Origin: Setophaga petechia
Taxonomy: Eukaryota; Chordata; Aves; Passeriformes; Parulidae
Reading direction: 5' to 3'
NCBI GenBank assembly: GCA_024362935.1
Contig: JANCRA010000001.1
Coordinates: 53,761,930-53,825,929 of the forward strand
Length of the DNA stretch: 64,000 bases
Position numbers and translations under genes: made by a program. Positions 42,522 through 56,500 of the stretch are shown here, in pieces; the stretch's first letter is position 1; every line of letters begins with the position of its first letter. Under the pieces are notes generated by a model, which did no database searches, had not been told where the DNA came from, and saw only the letters and a program-made list of their open reading frames with translations.

Positions 42522-45500
42522 CCAGGAAGAGCCTCTTTTTTCACCCCTTTTCCCTTTCCTACTGGTTGGTGGGCTTTGTGATCTCTCTGAAGTGTCCCTG
42601 TGGTTGGAATTTTGAGAAGAAACATTCCCAGCAAACAGTTTCCTGGGTTAGAGGGGTCGCTTCCCTATCTGATCTTCATAGGATTAAGTACATGTGAATG
42701 CTACCACTTCTTTTTCCTCTTCCTCCCATCTCTCTGTGTCAGGATGACTGATGTTATTCAGTGACTGTCTTGTTTGTTTTCCTAAAATCCAAATTAGGTA
42801 GCACTTAGTCAAAATTTTGTCCTGGTGCCATCACTTATGAACCAACACAAAACAGACAGATGCCTAAATCCATGTCAGCCCCCAGAACTGAGCTGAGTTC
42901 TACATCAGCAGTTTATCAATATTTCGTAGGCTGCCCTTCTAGCAAGCAACATTCCTTCACCCTGCAGCTTTGGCCCTCATGCAGCATTCTGGAGAGATTT
43001 CGTGTCTCTGATCCCCAGGGGTTGAAAACCCCTCAGAGTGCTGATCCTCAGAGCAAGCACTGCACCAGCAGGTCCCCTGAGCCCTTACCAAAGTGGCTGC
43101 ATCATCAAGGGATAGGACAGATGCTCCCACAGAAAGGCTGTGTATGCTTCTCGGTGTTTTAAAGGCCAAGGGGGCTATTTTTAGAGTTGAAATAACATTC
43201 CTCCTGCTTTGGTATTTTAAATCTTATGTTATCCTGGACTAATGAATGTTTCCTTGCAGCATTTGCTTTTTTTGCAACCCCACAAAATCCAGAGATCTTG
43301 GCCAGGTTTCCCCTCTGTGTGCACCTGACACTGCCCCATGGCACTGCCACACTTAGGAGCCACAAGTGACTTCCAGGGATGGCTTTCCTCAGGCAAGGAG
43401 CTGCTATTGCCTCCATGTCACCAAGAAAAGCCCAGAAATCGGGTGCCTGGAAAAAAATATGCTTAAGGTATGAGCATTAACTACATCCCTCCCTACAAGG
43501 CTTCTTGTGGCAGCAAGACTCAAGGAAGCTCACTTTAAAAGTAATAGAGGAGAGGTCTTTGAATCCCAGTATCCTCTGGCTTTCAGCAGCTGAGGCTGAA
43601 GAAAACCTTCTGACAAACAGGTGAGAAGTGACTGTGCTGGGCCCCAGCGATTTTGGCCAGAAAGGAAAATGCAGCAACTAATCAGAAACTGCCTTAGTCA
43701 TTTCACCTCTGCTGCCAGCCAATGCTGGAAGGGAAACAATGCACCATATGGGATTTTAAGGCAATTGCATTTTTGGTAAACTCTGAGTGTCTGAGACATT
43801 TTGTTCACAGCTCCTTTTTGAGCAGATGGTGTCCCTCTGAGTGCTGGGAAACGTATGATACTGACAGGCCCACCAAAAACCTATCACAAATTTAAAAACT
43901 CACAGCTTGAAAAAAGGGCACAGCCTGGGAACAGCAAGCATGTGTTGGAGCCCACCCAGTGCAGGAGGCAAGAGAGATGCAGGGAGGCATCAGCCATAAG
44001 GGATGATGTTACGTGGGCCCTTGGAGATATTTCCTACAATGATTTCTTCATGGGACTCCATGGGAGGGGCAGCCCCTCTCCCACAACCCTCATCCTGCAA
44101 AGCAAAGCAACCTCATGCCCCTCCAGTTGCTGCCCTTCCCAGGGTGAAATCACCATTGAAGATTGGCTGTGGTTATCCTGGACTGGGTTTTTTGGGGGGA
44201 GGAAAAGGTACACAAAGTTGAGGAAAATGAAAAAGGGAATTGCTGTGAGTTTGCTTTCATTTCTGGGAGATACATGTCTTCTGAAAATATATTTGCCACC
44301 TTTTCCTCCTGTCCTGCTCCTTTCTGCTCCAAAGGTGGAGTGAGGCCTGGCAGGAAAGGCTGCCCACCCAGAAAGAGGAGCAGTGGGGAAAATGGACCTA
44401 GGGACCACTCAGCATCAGCCATTGGAGCTGCTCCACACCCCAAGGCTTGTATTAAAAACAATTAAAATTGTTACGAACCAGTTAAAACCGTTTCTCAGTT
44501 GAAGTGTTAACCCTAATTTCATTAGTCAGATCATCTCCTATCAAGCCATCTGTTCCTTTATCGAGCTTTTCAAATATTGTGATAGACCTCACATCTCCAG
44601 ATGCCCTGCTGATAAACAGATGCCACCTAAGCAAGCCCACCTGTGACTTGGCATTGACAAAGTGTGCTCAGGGTGGCTGGAGAGGCATGACCTGCAAGGT
44701 GCACTCTCTCACCCTAAGAAACATCCCCAGATCCCAACCCTACAAGATGAAGCTGCTCCCAGTTCACCTACATGATCCCATTTGATAAAAATTCACCTAG
44801 ATCAGGGAATGAAGCAGCAAATTGAAGAGACCCATTCCATCTAATTGCAGCAAAGTGATACCATTTGAATGTTAGGAAAGGAAATTGAGAAAATGGAAAA
44901 ACAATTATATGTTTTTTCCACAAAAAGAGAAGTAAAAACCATATACTGCTGTGATAGCAAATACATGGGATAAAGAGGACTTGTAGTCAGGGTGTGAACT
45001 CTGGGGAAGAAACCTTGCAGTGCCAGTGTATGCAGATGAGAGCTGCAGACTGGTGTGCCCTAGCCCCAGTGGGTGTGTATTCTGGCCTGGCAGGAGGACA
45101 GTCCTACATGAAGCACAGAAAATGCTGTGAAAAAAAGGACTGGAATCGTGTCAGTCAGGAAAATTTAGTAGCCACAGTGAGTACAAAGGTCAGGCATGCT
45201 GTGCAGATGTGGTAAGCACCATTTCACCTACATTTCGTATCTGTGCTGCTCGTTGGAGCCTTTCCTCCAATCATTTTCCAAGCCCTGCAAAAGGGGAATT
45301 TTTTTTTTTACTGTTCTGCAGGCAGGCTTTGCTGCTCATCCACTTCTCTTGAACAGAGAGAGAGAACATTTACCTTTTAAAATGCTTGTGTGGTGCAGGG
45401 CCTTTACCTGCACTGGGACCACTGGGGCTCCTTACCCTTTTGGATTTAACCCCATCTTGGCCATGGCTGGAGCAGGAAGGGGAGAGGCAGTCGCACAGCT

Positions 45501-47562
45501 CCTGGAGTCACTTGTCTGAAATCCAGGGTAGGAATACTTTCACGATTTTCTCAGAAAAAGCCTAAATCAGGGTTTAACTCTTCAGGGAATGGGGCAGCAG
45601 GAGATGGACTCACTAAAAGCAATACACCCCATGTGCAAGGGGTAATTTAAACAGCAAAAGCCTCCAAACCATTCAGTGGGGAGTTCTGCCCATGCAGGGA
45701 CACCCCAGGAGTTCTGTTTTTTCCCCTGTTCTCACCTGTTTAGTGGGGCTGGTGCTGATGGGTAGAGGTTTTTGCCAGAGGTTTCTGCTCCCAGGCCAGG
45801 CACAACCATGCCAGAGCCACTGTGGAAGCTTGGGAACATGGGCACTGCATGCCCTCCTTTCCCACTGGGCTCTGCTTTCAGTTTTGCTTTTCATTCTTCC
45901 TTTAAAATAAGATCTTACGGGAAGTTGCACCTTGATTCTCATAAAGAGCCAGAGCGTGATGAGCACCCTGTACACAAATACCCTTTCCCCTTAAAGGGGA
46001 GAGCTACAGAACAGCCTTGGGGTGAAAATATCCAGGTAATACAAGTCCAGCATGGCCCTGCCTTTGGGAACACTGTGTGGGAGCTGATAGATCATCCACC
46101 TCCCTCCAAACTGAGAGGCCTCCCAGCTGCAAATACCCCAAATATCATCTAACCAGAGCCCATAGGTCAGCCATCACATTTCCCGCCTTGCATAGATTCT
46201 CAGGCTCATGTGGCCACAGGAAACCTTTTAGAAGACCTATTTTTTTTTTCCCTCGGAGCCTCCCACCCCAGCAGCTGAATGTGATTCCTGCAGTCAGGCC
46301 ACATTTCCCATCTGCTGGGCTTATTTCTAGAAAGCTGTTCTGGCTGCCAGCCGGGGACAGCAGTTGCCTTGCACTTCCAAGCTGCAGAGGGATGAAGACA
46401 TTCCCAGGGCTTACCAGGGAACAGCAGAGCCTCTGCAAGGAGTGGACAGAGCAGAAATCCACCCCTCCTGCCCCAGGAATGCAAGCCCTGGTGCATTTCT
46501 TCAGCACCAGCACTCACCCTCTCCCTGCAGCGTCTTCCTCAAGGCATAACTTCAGTGCCAGCAGGTTTTGCTCATCGCTGCTGCTCCAGGGATTACTCCA
46601 GTGCAGCCCAGCCCAGCTGCAGCAGGGATGGGGTCAGATGGAGCCTGGAAGTTCTCTGCAGAGCCTGGAAGTCCTCTGCAGTCAGCCACCACAGCCTGGG
46701 CCTCACCTCACACCCTGGCCGCTGTGTTTGCGCACAGCCGTGATGGGGGGCGGGTTTCTATGTCTGCAGAGCCAATTACGTGCTGTAACTTGGAGATTAA
46801 ATCCTCCTCTCTCCTGTAATTTGCAGATTAGATCCTCCTCTAGAGATTGTGCCAGGTCCCAGGGATCCCAGGGCAGACTAGCGTTCTCCTGAGCCACCCC
46901 ATGCCAGAAAGCAGCTGACCTGCTCGGGAGTTTCCACTTGGAAGGAGCACACAGCTCCAGAGCCAGCACTGCATTTCGTAAGGGCCCCAGCAGTTCTGGG
47001 AAAAGAGGTAAAACCAATCCAGTGCCTGCTGTGTGCCTAAGCTGAGAGCCTGGAAACACTGGAAACAACAGTGCAGGGGGAAAGGACAAATCCCTGCTCC
47101 CACTGCCAAGGGGTGTTATTCCAGATGGGACAAGGTGCCAAGAACAGTGACAACACAAGGTCAGGCACTGCCAGACCACCAGGTCTCAGAAGACAGGCAC
47201 TGGTTAAGTCCAGCCTACAACCAGCCACCAACCCACCCGCAGTCCCTCAACACCTCTGCAATGCTCAGAAAGCTCTAGCCAGCTTTCAAAACCAAATCAG
47301 GAGAAGTGCCAAAATCCACAGAAATAAGTGCAGCTCATGCCCAAGTACCCACCCTACCAACTTTCCCACATCACTTCATTCAACAGTGGATGGATCCAGT
47401 AGCTACCTTGGGAAATGGAAGTGGCCCCTCCTGTCTCCCACAGACCCTACATCATCCTAAGGAAGAGAAAACCACACTAAAGAAAATGACCCAACTGTTA
47501 AAAAAAACTCAAAACAAATCAGCAAAAAGTTCAAAACAAATGCAAAAATACAAACAAAATTC

Positions 47563-47639
47563 GAGAGTGCCTTGAATTTTGGTTAAAAAAGGAAATGCAC
47601 AGAAGTATTCCTTTTTTAACCAAAATTCGAGGCATCCTC
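47563..47639. repeat. MITE-like hairpin, 32-bp inverted arms
   Basis: Arms 47563-47594 and 47608-47639 are reverse complements with three mismatches; the inner 21 bp (47574-47594 and 47608-47628) match perfectly. The spacer is 13 bp. Confidence 0.85.
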
Positions 47640-48329
47640 TTTAAAAATCTAGTTTTCCTGTAAAGGCTGACACTTTTATCAACTCTACCACATGGAGAAT
47701 TTAATCTACAAAGAGGGATTCAGGTAGCATAAGCTTCCAGATAAGACATTTGATGGAAGAGCTTTTTCTTTTCTGAACAATGTTTCTTTAGTTATTTTCA
47801 GTTTTTCAAAACCAGGTAACTTGACAATGGCTTCAATTTCAGTCTTCACATCCCTGAAATACACTGGAACTGCTGCTGCTTTTGAAGTCATGCCTTGGGG
47901 GAGGGTGGGGAGAATATTACTTTGTAATTTCAGGTACTCAGAGAGCTTCAGAACAGCATGTGCCTCTTAGCAAGGCCCCTTATTCTTCTTACAGTAGGCA
48001 CTTGACAGGAATGAGCCTAAGGAAGTCCAAGCAGTAGCAGTACAAAAGAAAAATTATAAAAAATCAACAGGAAGCTGTGTATGTTGGTGCATTCCCTGTA
48101 GTTCTGTGGTCAGGAAATTACACAAAGGAAAGGATGAGAGCAGCAGTGAGATCAGGCATTTGCACATCTCCCAAGCTTCACTCCTACACTCACATCCCAA
48201 GTCCAAATCCATTACACACATCACTTTGAAGGCAGGTTCCCTATGATTTTTGCCATGGAAGGAACAGTTTATCTTTCTAAACAGCAGGTCAGGAGCCTCT
48301 CAACTTCAGGAGCCCATCTCCTACTGTGT

Positions 48330-48332
<3 letters not shown>

Positions 48333-48377
<45 letters not shown>
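48333..48377. repeat. (TG)n microsatellite
   Basis: About 45 bp of uninterrupted TG dinucleotides. Confidence 0.95.
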
Positions 48378-48380
<3 letters not shown>

Positions 48381-48883
48381 TCCTCTGTCTATCAAATGGC
48401 TCTGAGTCTGAATGAATGCACATCAAAACATATCTTCAGGCACACCCGGGTCTTCCGGCCCATCTCAGCACAAACAAAGAGAACTTACAGCAAAATCTAA
48501 ATAAAATCTTTAATATTTTTGCCAAAGCACAGTCCTGTTGTCACACTGGGCTGATATTTTTCTGTTAAAGTTGGATTTTCACATGGAAGAACTTGCCATG
48601 GTCTCCTTTCAGGATTATGCCAGCTTCCAGTTTCTTTTCCTCCTCTATCAGCTTGGCCAGGAAGCCCAAAGTAATCAAATCCCTTGGTGTCCTTCCATTT
48701 GACAGCCTCCTCTTTCCCTGACATTCAGAAATGCTGAGGGGGGAGGTATTTTGAGCTGCACCAAATGCAGAGCTGGAAATGCCAAGCAAGACACTGCTGT
48801 AATTCTGATGTGAGATGCACAAAGACCTTCGCTTTGGGAGATGTTTCAAAATTAAACACAGTGGCCAGGCTAACTCATAACTG

Positions 48884-48889
48884 TTTATT
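48884..48889 (-). terminator. SCD5: Polyadenylation signal AATAAA, SCD5
   Basis: TTTATT on the plus strand, 1.5 kb past the SCD5 stop in transcript direction. Other AATAAA copies in the same direction lie near 49.03 and 49.62 kb and could give shorter ends. Confidence 0.45.
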
Positions 48890-49303
48890 GTAAATCACTC
48901 AAGAGTTTACACATCATTAATGGCAAAATAACACTTTTAAAACACCTGCTGGATGAAAGACAGAATAAAGACAACTCTTTTATATTATATGGCATCATTT
49001 GAAAAACAAGAAACAGAACAAAAAAGAAACCATTTTATTTTTTTCCCCACTTTTGCATCTTTCCTGAAAATATCTGGGCCTGAGTCTCAGTTACCTTGAG
49101 ATCCCTGCCTTGCCCAGGGTGTGGGGCAGTGTGTCTGGGAAGCAGGCACTCCCTGCCCGAGGGGCAAGGCAGTGACATTGTTTATAAATGAAAATCATGC
49201 CCTCTATCTTCAAAAGTGCTCCAGTGCTGACAGTATAAAGCCTCTCTCCTGCACTGGCTAACATCTAACACAAAGGGCTATATGTCCCATTAAATCCACA
49301 TGC

Positions 49304-49363
49304 TTTTTTTTTTAAGAATTTTTTCCTTTTTTTTTCTGCTTTTTTTTTTTTTTTTTTTTTTTT
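49304..49363. repeat. Poly(T) tract
   Basis: T-rich run of about 60 bp with few interruptions; poly(A) on the SCD5 strand. Confidence 0.9.
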
Positions 49364-50402
49364 AGTTAAGCAAGGCAACTGTTAAAATTCAGAAGCTACA
49401 TAACTGTCTTTATATTTTGCTCAGAAACCAATGGATGTTGCATGCAGCTGAAATATTAGTACAGGCTCTGACTTAGATAAAGGTCAGTTTTCTAAGACCC
49501 ACTAGTCAAAGGCAGAAAAATAAATTAAGAGGCCTCTTGTGCAAAAGGAGCTAAAATATGCATGCATCGATGGCCATGACTGATTAGAATATGACTCAGG
49601 TCTCCAAACATTGAAACCAAAGCTTTATTTGGCTTAAGACATGGTTGAGCTCTATACATTTACAATTACAATGTATATGTGACAACAAAGGAACCATCTC
49701 AGTATAGCATCAGTTGGTATTTTGGCCTGTATAGAGACTAATCTTCAACACAAAAGCCTGCTCAGCAATAAATGGTTTTCATACTTAGCAAAGACAGCAG
49801 TGCACTGGGCTGGCTAACAGGGCTAACAAAAAGAAGAAAGCAGGTTTCCAAACTAACACCTAACTAAACTGAGGGTGATTTTCCCCCTTGGACACACTGT
49901 CTTTCATCAGTGGTGTTACTGTCCTTTCCAGGAGTATGCAGCTGACACAGCACACTGGGCCCTGCCCCATCCCCCCGAAAGATGTGCCCCAAAACCTTAC
50001 TGGATTAGCAGCAGGAACAAAAATCTCCCCTAACTGCACTTGGAACGACAGTTAGCTCCTTCAACCTGCCAACATTTACCATGAACAAGCAAATTACAAC
50101 AAATCTCAGACATGAACTACAGTGACTAAAATCAAATCTCTCTCCCGCTTAACTGCAATATTAAATAATATATAACATTTTTACACTTAATAGTCTTCAG
50201 TTCGGACATAAGACAGCTAATAAGGAAAGGAAAAAAAAAAAGGCCGTGGCTGAATCAACTCCTGGGGAGCTAATTCAGCCCAACCAATGTGAAACAAAAG
50301 AAGAATTCTACCCGGAGGTAAATCCACCACAGGCACGGGGTCGCGCGCACACCCGGCAGCCACGCGGACAGACAGCAGCGCTGGCACAGCCAAGCGTCAC
50401 TC

Positions 50403-50593
50403 TCAGGCACTGCCATCTCCAGTCCTTTCCTTGCGAGCCTGGATCATCTCCTTGGGAGCCTGCTTGCGGTCAGTGACCAACCCCAGCCAAAACATGAAGT
50501 CAATGAACCAGGTGGTGGGGTTGAACTTCAGGCCCAGCTCGCTGGCCGAGTAGTCAAACGGGAAGGTGTGGTGGTAGTTGTGGAAACCCTCAC
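50403..50593 (-). CDS. SCD5: SCD5 exon 5 coding part
   Basis: Acceptor TTTTCAG|GTGAGG; third box HNYHH in GEGFHNYHHTFPFDY; stop TGA at 50403-50405. Confidence 0.97.
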
Positions 50594-53500
50594 CTGAAAA
50601 ACACAGAGGGAGTTTAAGGACCACGTGGCTGGCACTTTTTCAACACAGATCACACTCAGGCAGGACACTCCAACACCCATTGCCCAAGTCTGGCATCTAG
50701 TGGAGGTTATGCTCCTGCCCAGTAGGAAGGGGCATGTCCCACGCCTTATGCTCAGGGAAGAAAACCAGAAGTATTTCAAGAGGGGAGACACACAGCTGAG
50801 TCAGAAGTGGGGTCCCTCACTTCTGCTGCACTTTCTGCTGAGCAGAGCTTGCTGCTGGGTGCTAACACCTCCCTTCCCAGAGACCACATGGTATTATTTC
50901 AGTGTAGAACACAGGCACCTTCCTCTAGGACGCACAAGCTCTGGCCTCCTGTTGGGGTACCTGTTGCCAATTCCCTGACTTCTGGGACTCTGGCTGGGCC
51001 CTTCTAGGGGGCTCCCCTGTCGGGGGAGACCCTCCTGGAGTGGTCTTGTGTCAGGAAAGAGAGACACATTGGATGTTTTCAGTCTTCAGGTCCTGGTTTA
51101 TTGTTATCTTATCTAGAGTTTTGCATGCTGTCCACACAAGGCTCAGCGCACTGGAGAAGCACCACAAAAATGGCCAATAATCTCTTGGTACAAGGTCTTT
51201 TAAAACTAAAGTATCCAATTAAGAACTGACACCTAGATTATTTCCCTTTTTAACCCAATAACTGATCCCCATAAGCCTGCAATGCAGACTTTTCCACCCA
51301 ACTACAAAATGCCATCCAAACCCATTGAAGAAGGAGGAAGAAGCAGCATGAGGAAGAAGCCCAGGATGACACTCCGTGCCCTCCATCTTGCTTCCATCCA
51401 CTACATACTAAAAATCCCAAAACCTAAATTTCCCACCTAAGTGATACAACTACACACTCTCTACAATCTACTTCACACCCTAGTGGATTCTAGTCTATTC
51501 TGGAGTCTAGGAAACTTTCTCTGTGAATGAGGGTCAAAGTCAGTGCTCCCCTGGGGGTCAGGGCACCCCAGAGTAGACAGGGAAATATTCCTGGTGCCCT
51601 GGCTTTCCACAGCCTCCTCCAAACCCTGGCTCCAAAAGGTGTCCAGCTGCAGGCACCCAGAGTCCCCTCCAGGGTGAAAGAGGATGGGACACTCTCAGGA
51701 GTCTCTGTGGTCAAGATGACCCCGAGATGTGTTAGAGAGTCTCTTTTCCCAGCATGGTAGCTGAAGAAGGAGTCGGGATTCTTCTGTTCTGGTTTTCAAG
51801 GTTGTTTATGTTCTGTTATCTATAAAATTCTTTCCCTGGCCTGCTGAGGTCCATTCAGCAGGTCGGTCAGTGGCACACTGCCCACCTTCAGGGTGGTGTT
51901 GTCTTTTTATACTAAAAACTACGTGTACTTTATTTACCATAATTTCCCAATACCTATCACCTATGTTAGACAGTGTATTCCTACCTTAAACCAATCCAAA
52001 AGTCCCACCATCACCCAGAAGATGGAGGCTAGGAAGAAGGAGAAAGAAGGACAAGGCATGCCCAAATTGCTCCATCTTTGGACCCCGAGCCCCCATTCTA
52101 AAAACCCCAAAATTCTACTTTTCACCCTTTGACAAACTATCATTCTACTTAAACTTTTGTGGATTGCAGATCGTCATATAAGGTTGGTAATTTTTTTCCA
52201 TGGGTCAAAATCAAAGGGAGAGGGGTCTTGGGCTCTGTCCCAAGGTCTTTGAGCCCCCTGGCAGGGGCTCGAGCCATCCAGGGCAGCCAGAGGGATGTCC
52301 TGGATTCCGACAGGACACCACCCCGAGCTGGCAGAGCTGTGCCCAGGGCTGCAGCACTCACCAATGGCTCCCAGGGTGACCAGGGTGTTCTGCCTGGGGT
52401 TGATGTTCTTGTCGTAGGGGCGGTTGCCGTACATGTGGGCGGCGCTGTTGACCAGCCAGGTGACGTTCAGGGAGATGGTGTACCGCAGGATGGAGGCCAG
52501 GAAGTAGGCGTTCCACAGGCTCTCGCCCCACAGGTACCACGGCACGACGGTGGGGATCACAAAGCACATCAGCACAACTGAGCTCTTGTAATACCTGCAG
52601 GAGTCACAAGGGGAAAAGGAATGCCAAGTAAGACCTGTCCTGTTCATCCCCATAAAACCCCCTATAAAAGCCCCTTGTTCATCCGTGAGACCCATCTTGT
52701 TCATCCCCCTATAAAACACGCTAAGGTTTAAAATTGACCCCTGCTTTTCTTGAGTTTTCTGGAAAGGATGAGGAAAAACAGATTTATTAAACAGTTATTA
52801 AAGCTTTGTATTCCCCGAAAGTCTTTTGGATAGGAAGAACTGTCATTTTTATTTGACAAAAACAAACAGCTTCCAATTAAGATCCACAGAGGGCTGGAAA
52901 AATGCTAATATTAGCAGTATTTTTGAAAGGACGTAAGTTTTCATGAACACATTTCTCATCTGTAACACAAGAGCTAGTTTTGATCATTTTGTGCATGAAA
53001 TAAATCAACCTCTTGCCTTGCAAGTTCTCTGCTTGATGTATTTTGTTGCTGTTCAGTGGCTGTGCCTCACATCCTGGGCTCCAGAAGGAGATCTGCAGCT
53101 CTAGCGCAACACCAGCCATGGTGAAGAGGGCATTCCTCAGCTCTCTCACAGAACTCAATTCTCACTTACCTGAGCTAAGGCCCTCCAAGCAAACAAGTTC
53201 CCCTTTCTTTGCTCCACCAAAAATAACAAGTAATTTCCCACTCATATGACTGAGTTCTGATAAGGTCAGAAGTCTGACCTTATCAGACTCTCATCAGTTC
53301 AAGGCCAGGATTCAAGTAGAGCTGGAGGAGAAAAGTACTTTCCACTCCAGAAAACTTCAAAGTTCAAAGCCTCTATCACTCTAGGGAAATAGAATAAAAT
53401 ATGAGAACATCTTATCAGGCCCCAGTTAAAACTATCCTGCCAGATGGAAGAAGCCCAGACCGAGGTCTTTGATGAAGACATCAAATCTCCCATCTGAACA

Positions 53501-56500
53501 AGTATCAGAGTACATTGCCTTCCTCTGACTGAAACATCCACCTTGGAGTGAGAAACCTCCTTACCTGGAGTGCAGGGAAATCAATGCCTCAACACATGCC
53601 TGGGGAACACCCCTGCTTTCACCACATGAAAACTTTGTCATGGAGACACTTCACCTGTGAGCTCCTCTCTCACATCACCTGCAGGATTACTTCTCCCTGA
53701 TTCACAGAGGATGGGTTTTGCTGTCAGTTGTGCCTGGAGCACTACTATGATTTCAACTGAAGTGATGTGGTTTTAAACTGACTGAGTGGTGCCTCGTCCA
53801 CAACTCAGCAGCACCACTAAATTCAGCAAAGCTAACAATTTGGCCTTAAAACAAAACCTGACAAGAAGGATTTATGATGATTCTTAGTGATGTATTATGA
53901 TTCTTAGTGCCTGCTAGTTTTTCCATGCTGTCAAAAAGCCCCCAACACTGCAACCTTGTAGAAAGGAGAAACCCAAATTCTGGGTAAGGGACTAAGTCCT
54001 AAATCCAAATCCAGAGCATGGGCATTTGCTAAGACAACTTTCCTGCAGAAAACACACTCCTTCACTAGACAACCTTTGCAGCATGACCAAAGCAGTAAAG
54101 CCTGCTTCTCATGGAATGCTGTCATGAAAAAGGAAATAACCAAGAAGAGCTGCAGCAAACTGCAAGGGAGCTGTTGCAAAAAGGCACTGCAAATTGAGGA
54201 ACCAGTGAAAGCAACCATACATGGAGGGAAGCATTCCTCACTCCTAGAAGATTTCTATTACAAGGGTAATTTTTCTGCCTCAGAGAAATCTAAGGAGAAA
54301 AATCTAAGGAGAAAAATCTCTGATTTTTAGACTTAACTGACTGCTCTCCTCACTCAGAAAATGCACAGAAATGGCCTTAATCAGTTTTCCCAAGTGCCTG
54401 GATGAAATGTTTGCAAGAAGAAAGTGTTCTTGTGCCTAAAACACAGGCACTCACAATAGAGCATAAAGGATGTTGCTCAATTCCCAGCTCTCACAGAGTG
54501 TGTAGCAAACTGAGCTAGGACTGTGCTAATTCCCAAGGGAGATAATTAATGCTGTGCAGAATGGCAGTCTTGGGAGAGGTGGTACTTGGCCTGCACTGGC
54601 GCAGGGGTGCCAGAAATGACTTTGCAGACTGAAATGTGCACTTCTGTGCTAAGGCAATTAGTGATTGCAGAGTTTGCTCCAGTGATCAAAGAAGAAAGCT
54701 GAGATCCGAGCAACTTCTGCCACAGCTGTTTTCATAACCAGCCCTAGCTTTTTGGGAAAGCAGAGGCACAAGGACAGGGCTCACTGCTTGTGCCACAGAG
54801 GACAGTCAACAAGTCAACAAGTGTCATGGGAATAGTGGGGGCCAGAGGAAAGGCATCGGTGGCAGGGATATCTCAGGGAAGAGAAGGGAAAGACGAAAAC
54901 AAGGAATGAGCCACAAGCAGACCGCCAGGCGGGAGGATCTCTCCATGCCCACCTCACAGTGCTGGGCACTTACTTTCTTTGGAACCTGACGACAGGGTCA
55001 TCGAGCAGGTCGGTGAAATCCAGTTTCCTGCCCTTCTCGATGACATCGCGGTGCTTGCGCACGAAGAGCCAGCCGATGTGGGAGAAGAAGAAGCCGCGGC
55101 GGGCGTTGTGCGGGTCCGCGTCCGTCTCCGAGTACTTGTGGTGCACGCGGTGGTCCCGGCTCCACTCGTAGATGTCGTTCTGCACAAAAAACACCCTGGG
55201 GTCAGAGGAGAGGGGCAGGCACTGCCAGGCTCTCCAGTCCTCCCAGGTCACTGTCATATTTTCTGGAAAAATCTCTTGGCCAGGATTTCTCTTCTGGGAA
55301 GCTGAGAAGCCTCAGAGAAAAGGAAAACAATAATTATCTGATTCGCTTGTACTGTGTTTTGCTGCTTTGGAATGTGACTGGAGATTGTTTATCCAACATA
55401 TGAATTGTTTTAACTTAATGACCAATCATGGTCCAGCTGTGTCGGGACTCTGAAGAAAGAGTCACAAGTTTTTCATTATTATCTTCTAGCCCTCTGTAAG
55501 TATCCTTTCTCTATTCGTTAGTATAGCATAGTATAGCACTCTTTAATATATTCTAGTATCATAAAATAATAAATTAGCCTTCTAAAAACATGGAGTCAGA
55601 TTCATTCCTTCCTCCTCCGTCTGGGGAACCCCAAAAATACAACACTCCCACACATGGTAACAGCAGCAAGCCTCTCTCTGAGACTCCTCCAAAAAGGTTG
55701 TTGACTAAAACCATGGGAATTGCCATCATCCGTGGTAAAATCATGTTTTAAAATCATGTTAGTCAACATGGAAAACCACACTGACTAAAACTGATGGGAG
55801 TTACCATCATCAGTGTGCCCTGGATGTCTGAGGATGGGCTGCAGGGACTGGGTACATACATGCTTACACTGTTATTTTAAGACTGTGCTATGGGGAACCT
55901 TGTGTATTTATTTTCAGTGGACTACTGTACAGTGGACTGCTCTCAGTTCTGGCATCCTCTTTCTCAGCTGGTTGCAGCTGGTGCCCTCCAGGCACAAACA
56001 CAGTGCTGAAAATGGGACAGAGCTTGTGGATCATTACAACCACTGTGGTGAACAACACGACACTGAAATGCCTTATGGCTGTAAATGGAATCATGGGGAC
56101 TGCAGGGAGAAAGGGCTGGACCACAGTTTCACACCTGGATCCATAAAGAGAGACTCTCTGAGTTCACTCAGCCAAAGGGATTTCAGTCTCCCAGTTTGCT
56201 CTGCAGGATGCCCTGGCTGGATGCACTGGACCAAACTGGTGGCTTTTGCAGTGGTGCTGAGTTATTAGTGCAGGGCATTTTAAGCACATTCAGCACTTGC
56301 AAACCTCAGGCCACGCACTCAACTATGAATTTAAGTGCTCAACACCAACACCAAAATGTGGAAATGTCAGCTAATGCCCAGATCCACAGGAGGGAACTTT
56401 ATTCAGAGAGTTCTTAGCAGAGGTTGCTAGTTCCATCTCTGCACAGTCAGAAGCAGAAATACCCAAGGAAGGAAAGGCTTGGGTTACTTTTAGGAACAGC

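Larger units (their letters stand above)
42522..48865. other. TMEM150C-SCD5 intergenic region
   Basis: Contains a MITE-like hairpin (47.56-47.64 kb) and a TG microsatellite (48.33-48.38 kb). A short internal duplication near 46.63-46.68 kb repeats GAGCCTGGAAGT. Open frames up to 271 codons exist but show no family resemblance. No gene called. Confidence 0.7.
48866..50402 (-). other. SCD5: SCD5 3'UTR (inferred)
   Basis: AT-rich sequence after the stop codon, including a long T-rich tract at 49304-49363. Extent depends on which poly(A) signal is used. Confidence 0.45.
50594..52361 (-). other. SCD5: SCD5 intron 4
   Basis: About 1.77 kb, most of it two LTR-like repeats (51.02-52.16 kb). Confidence 0.85.
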
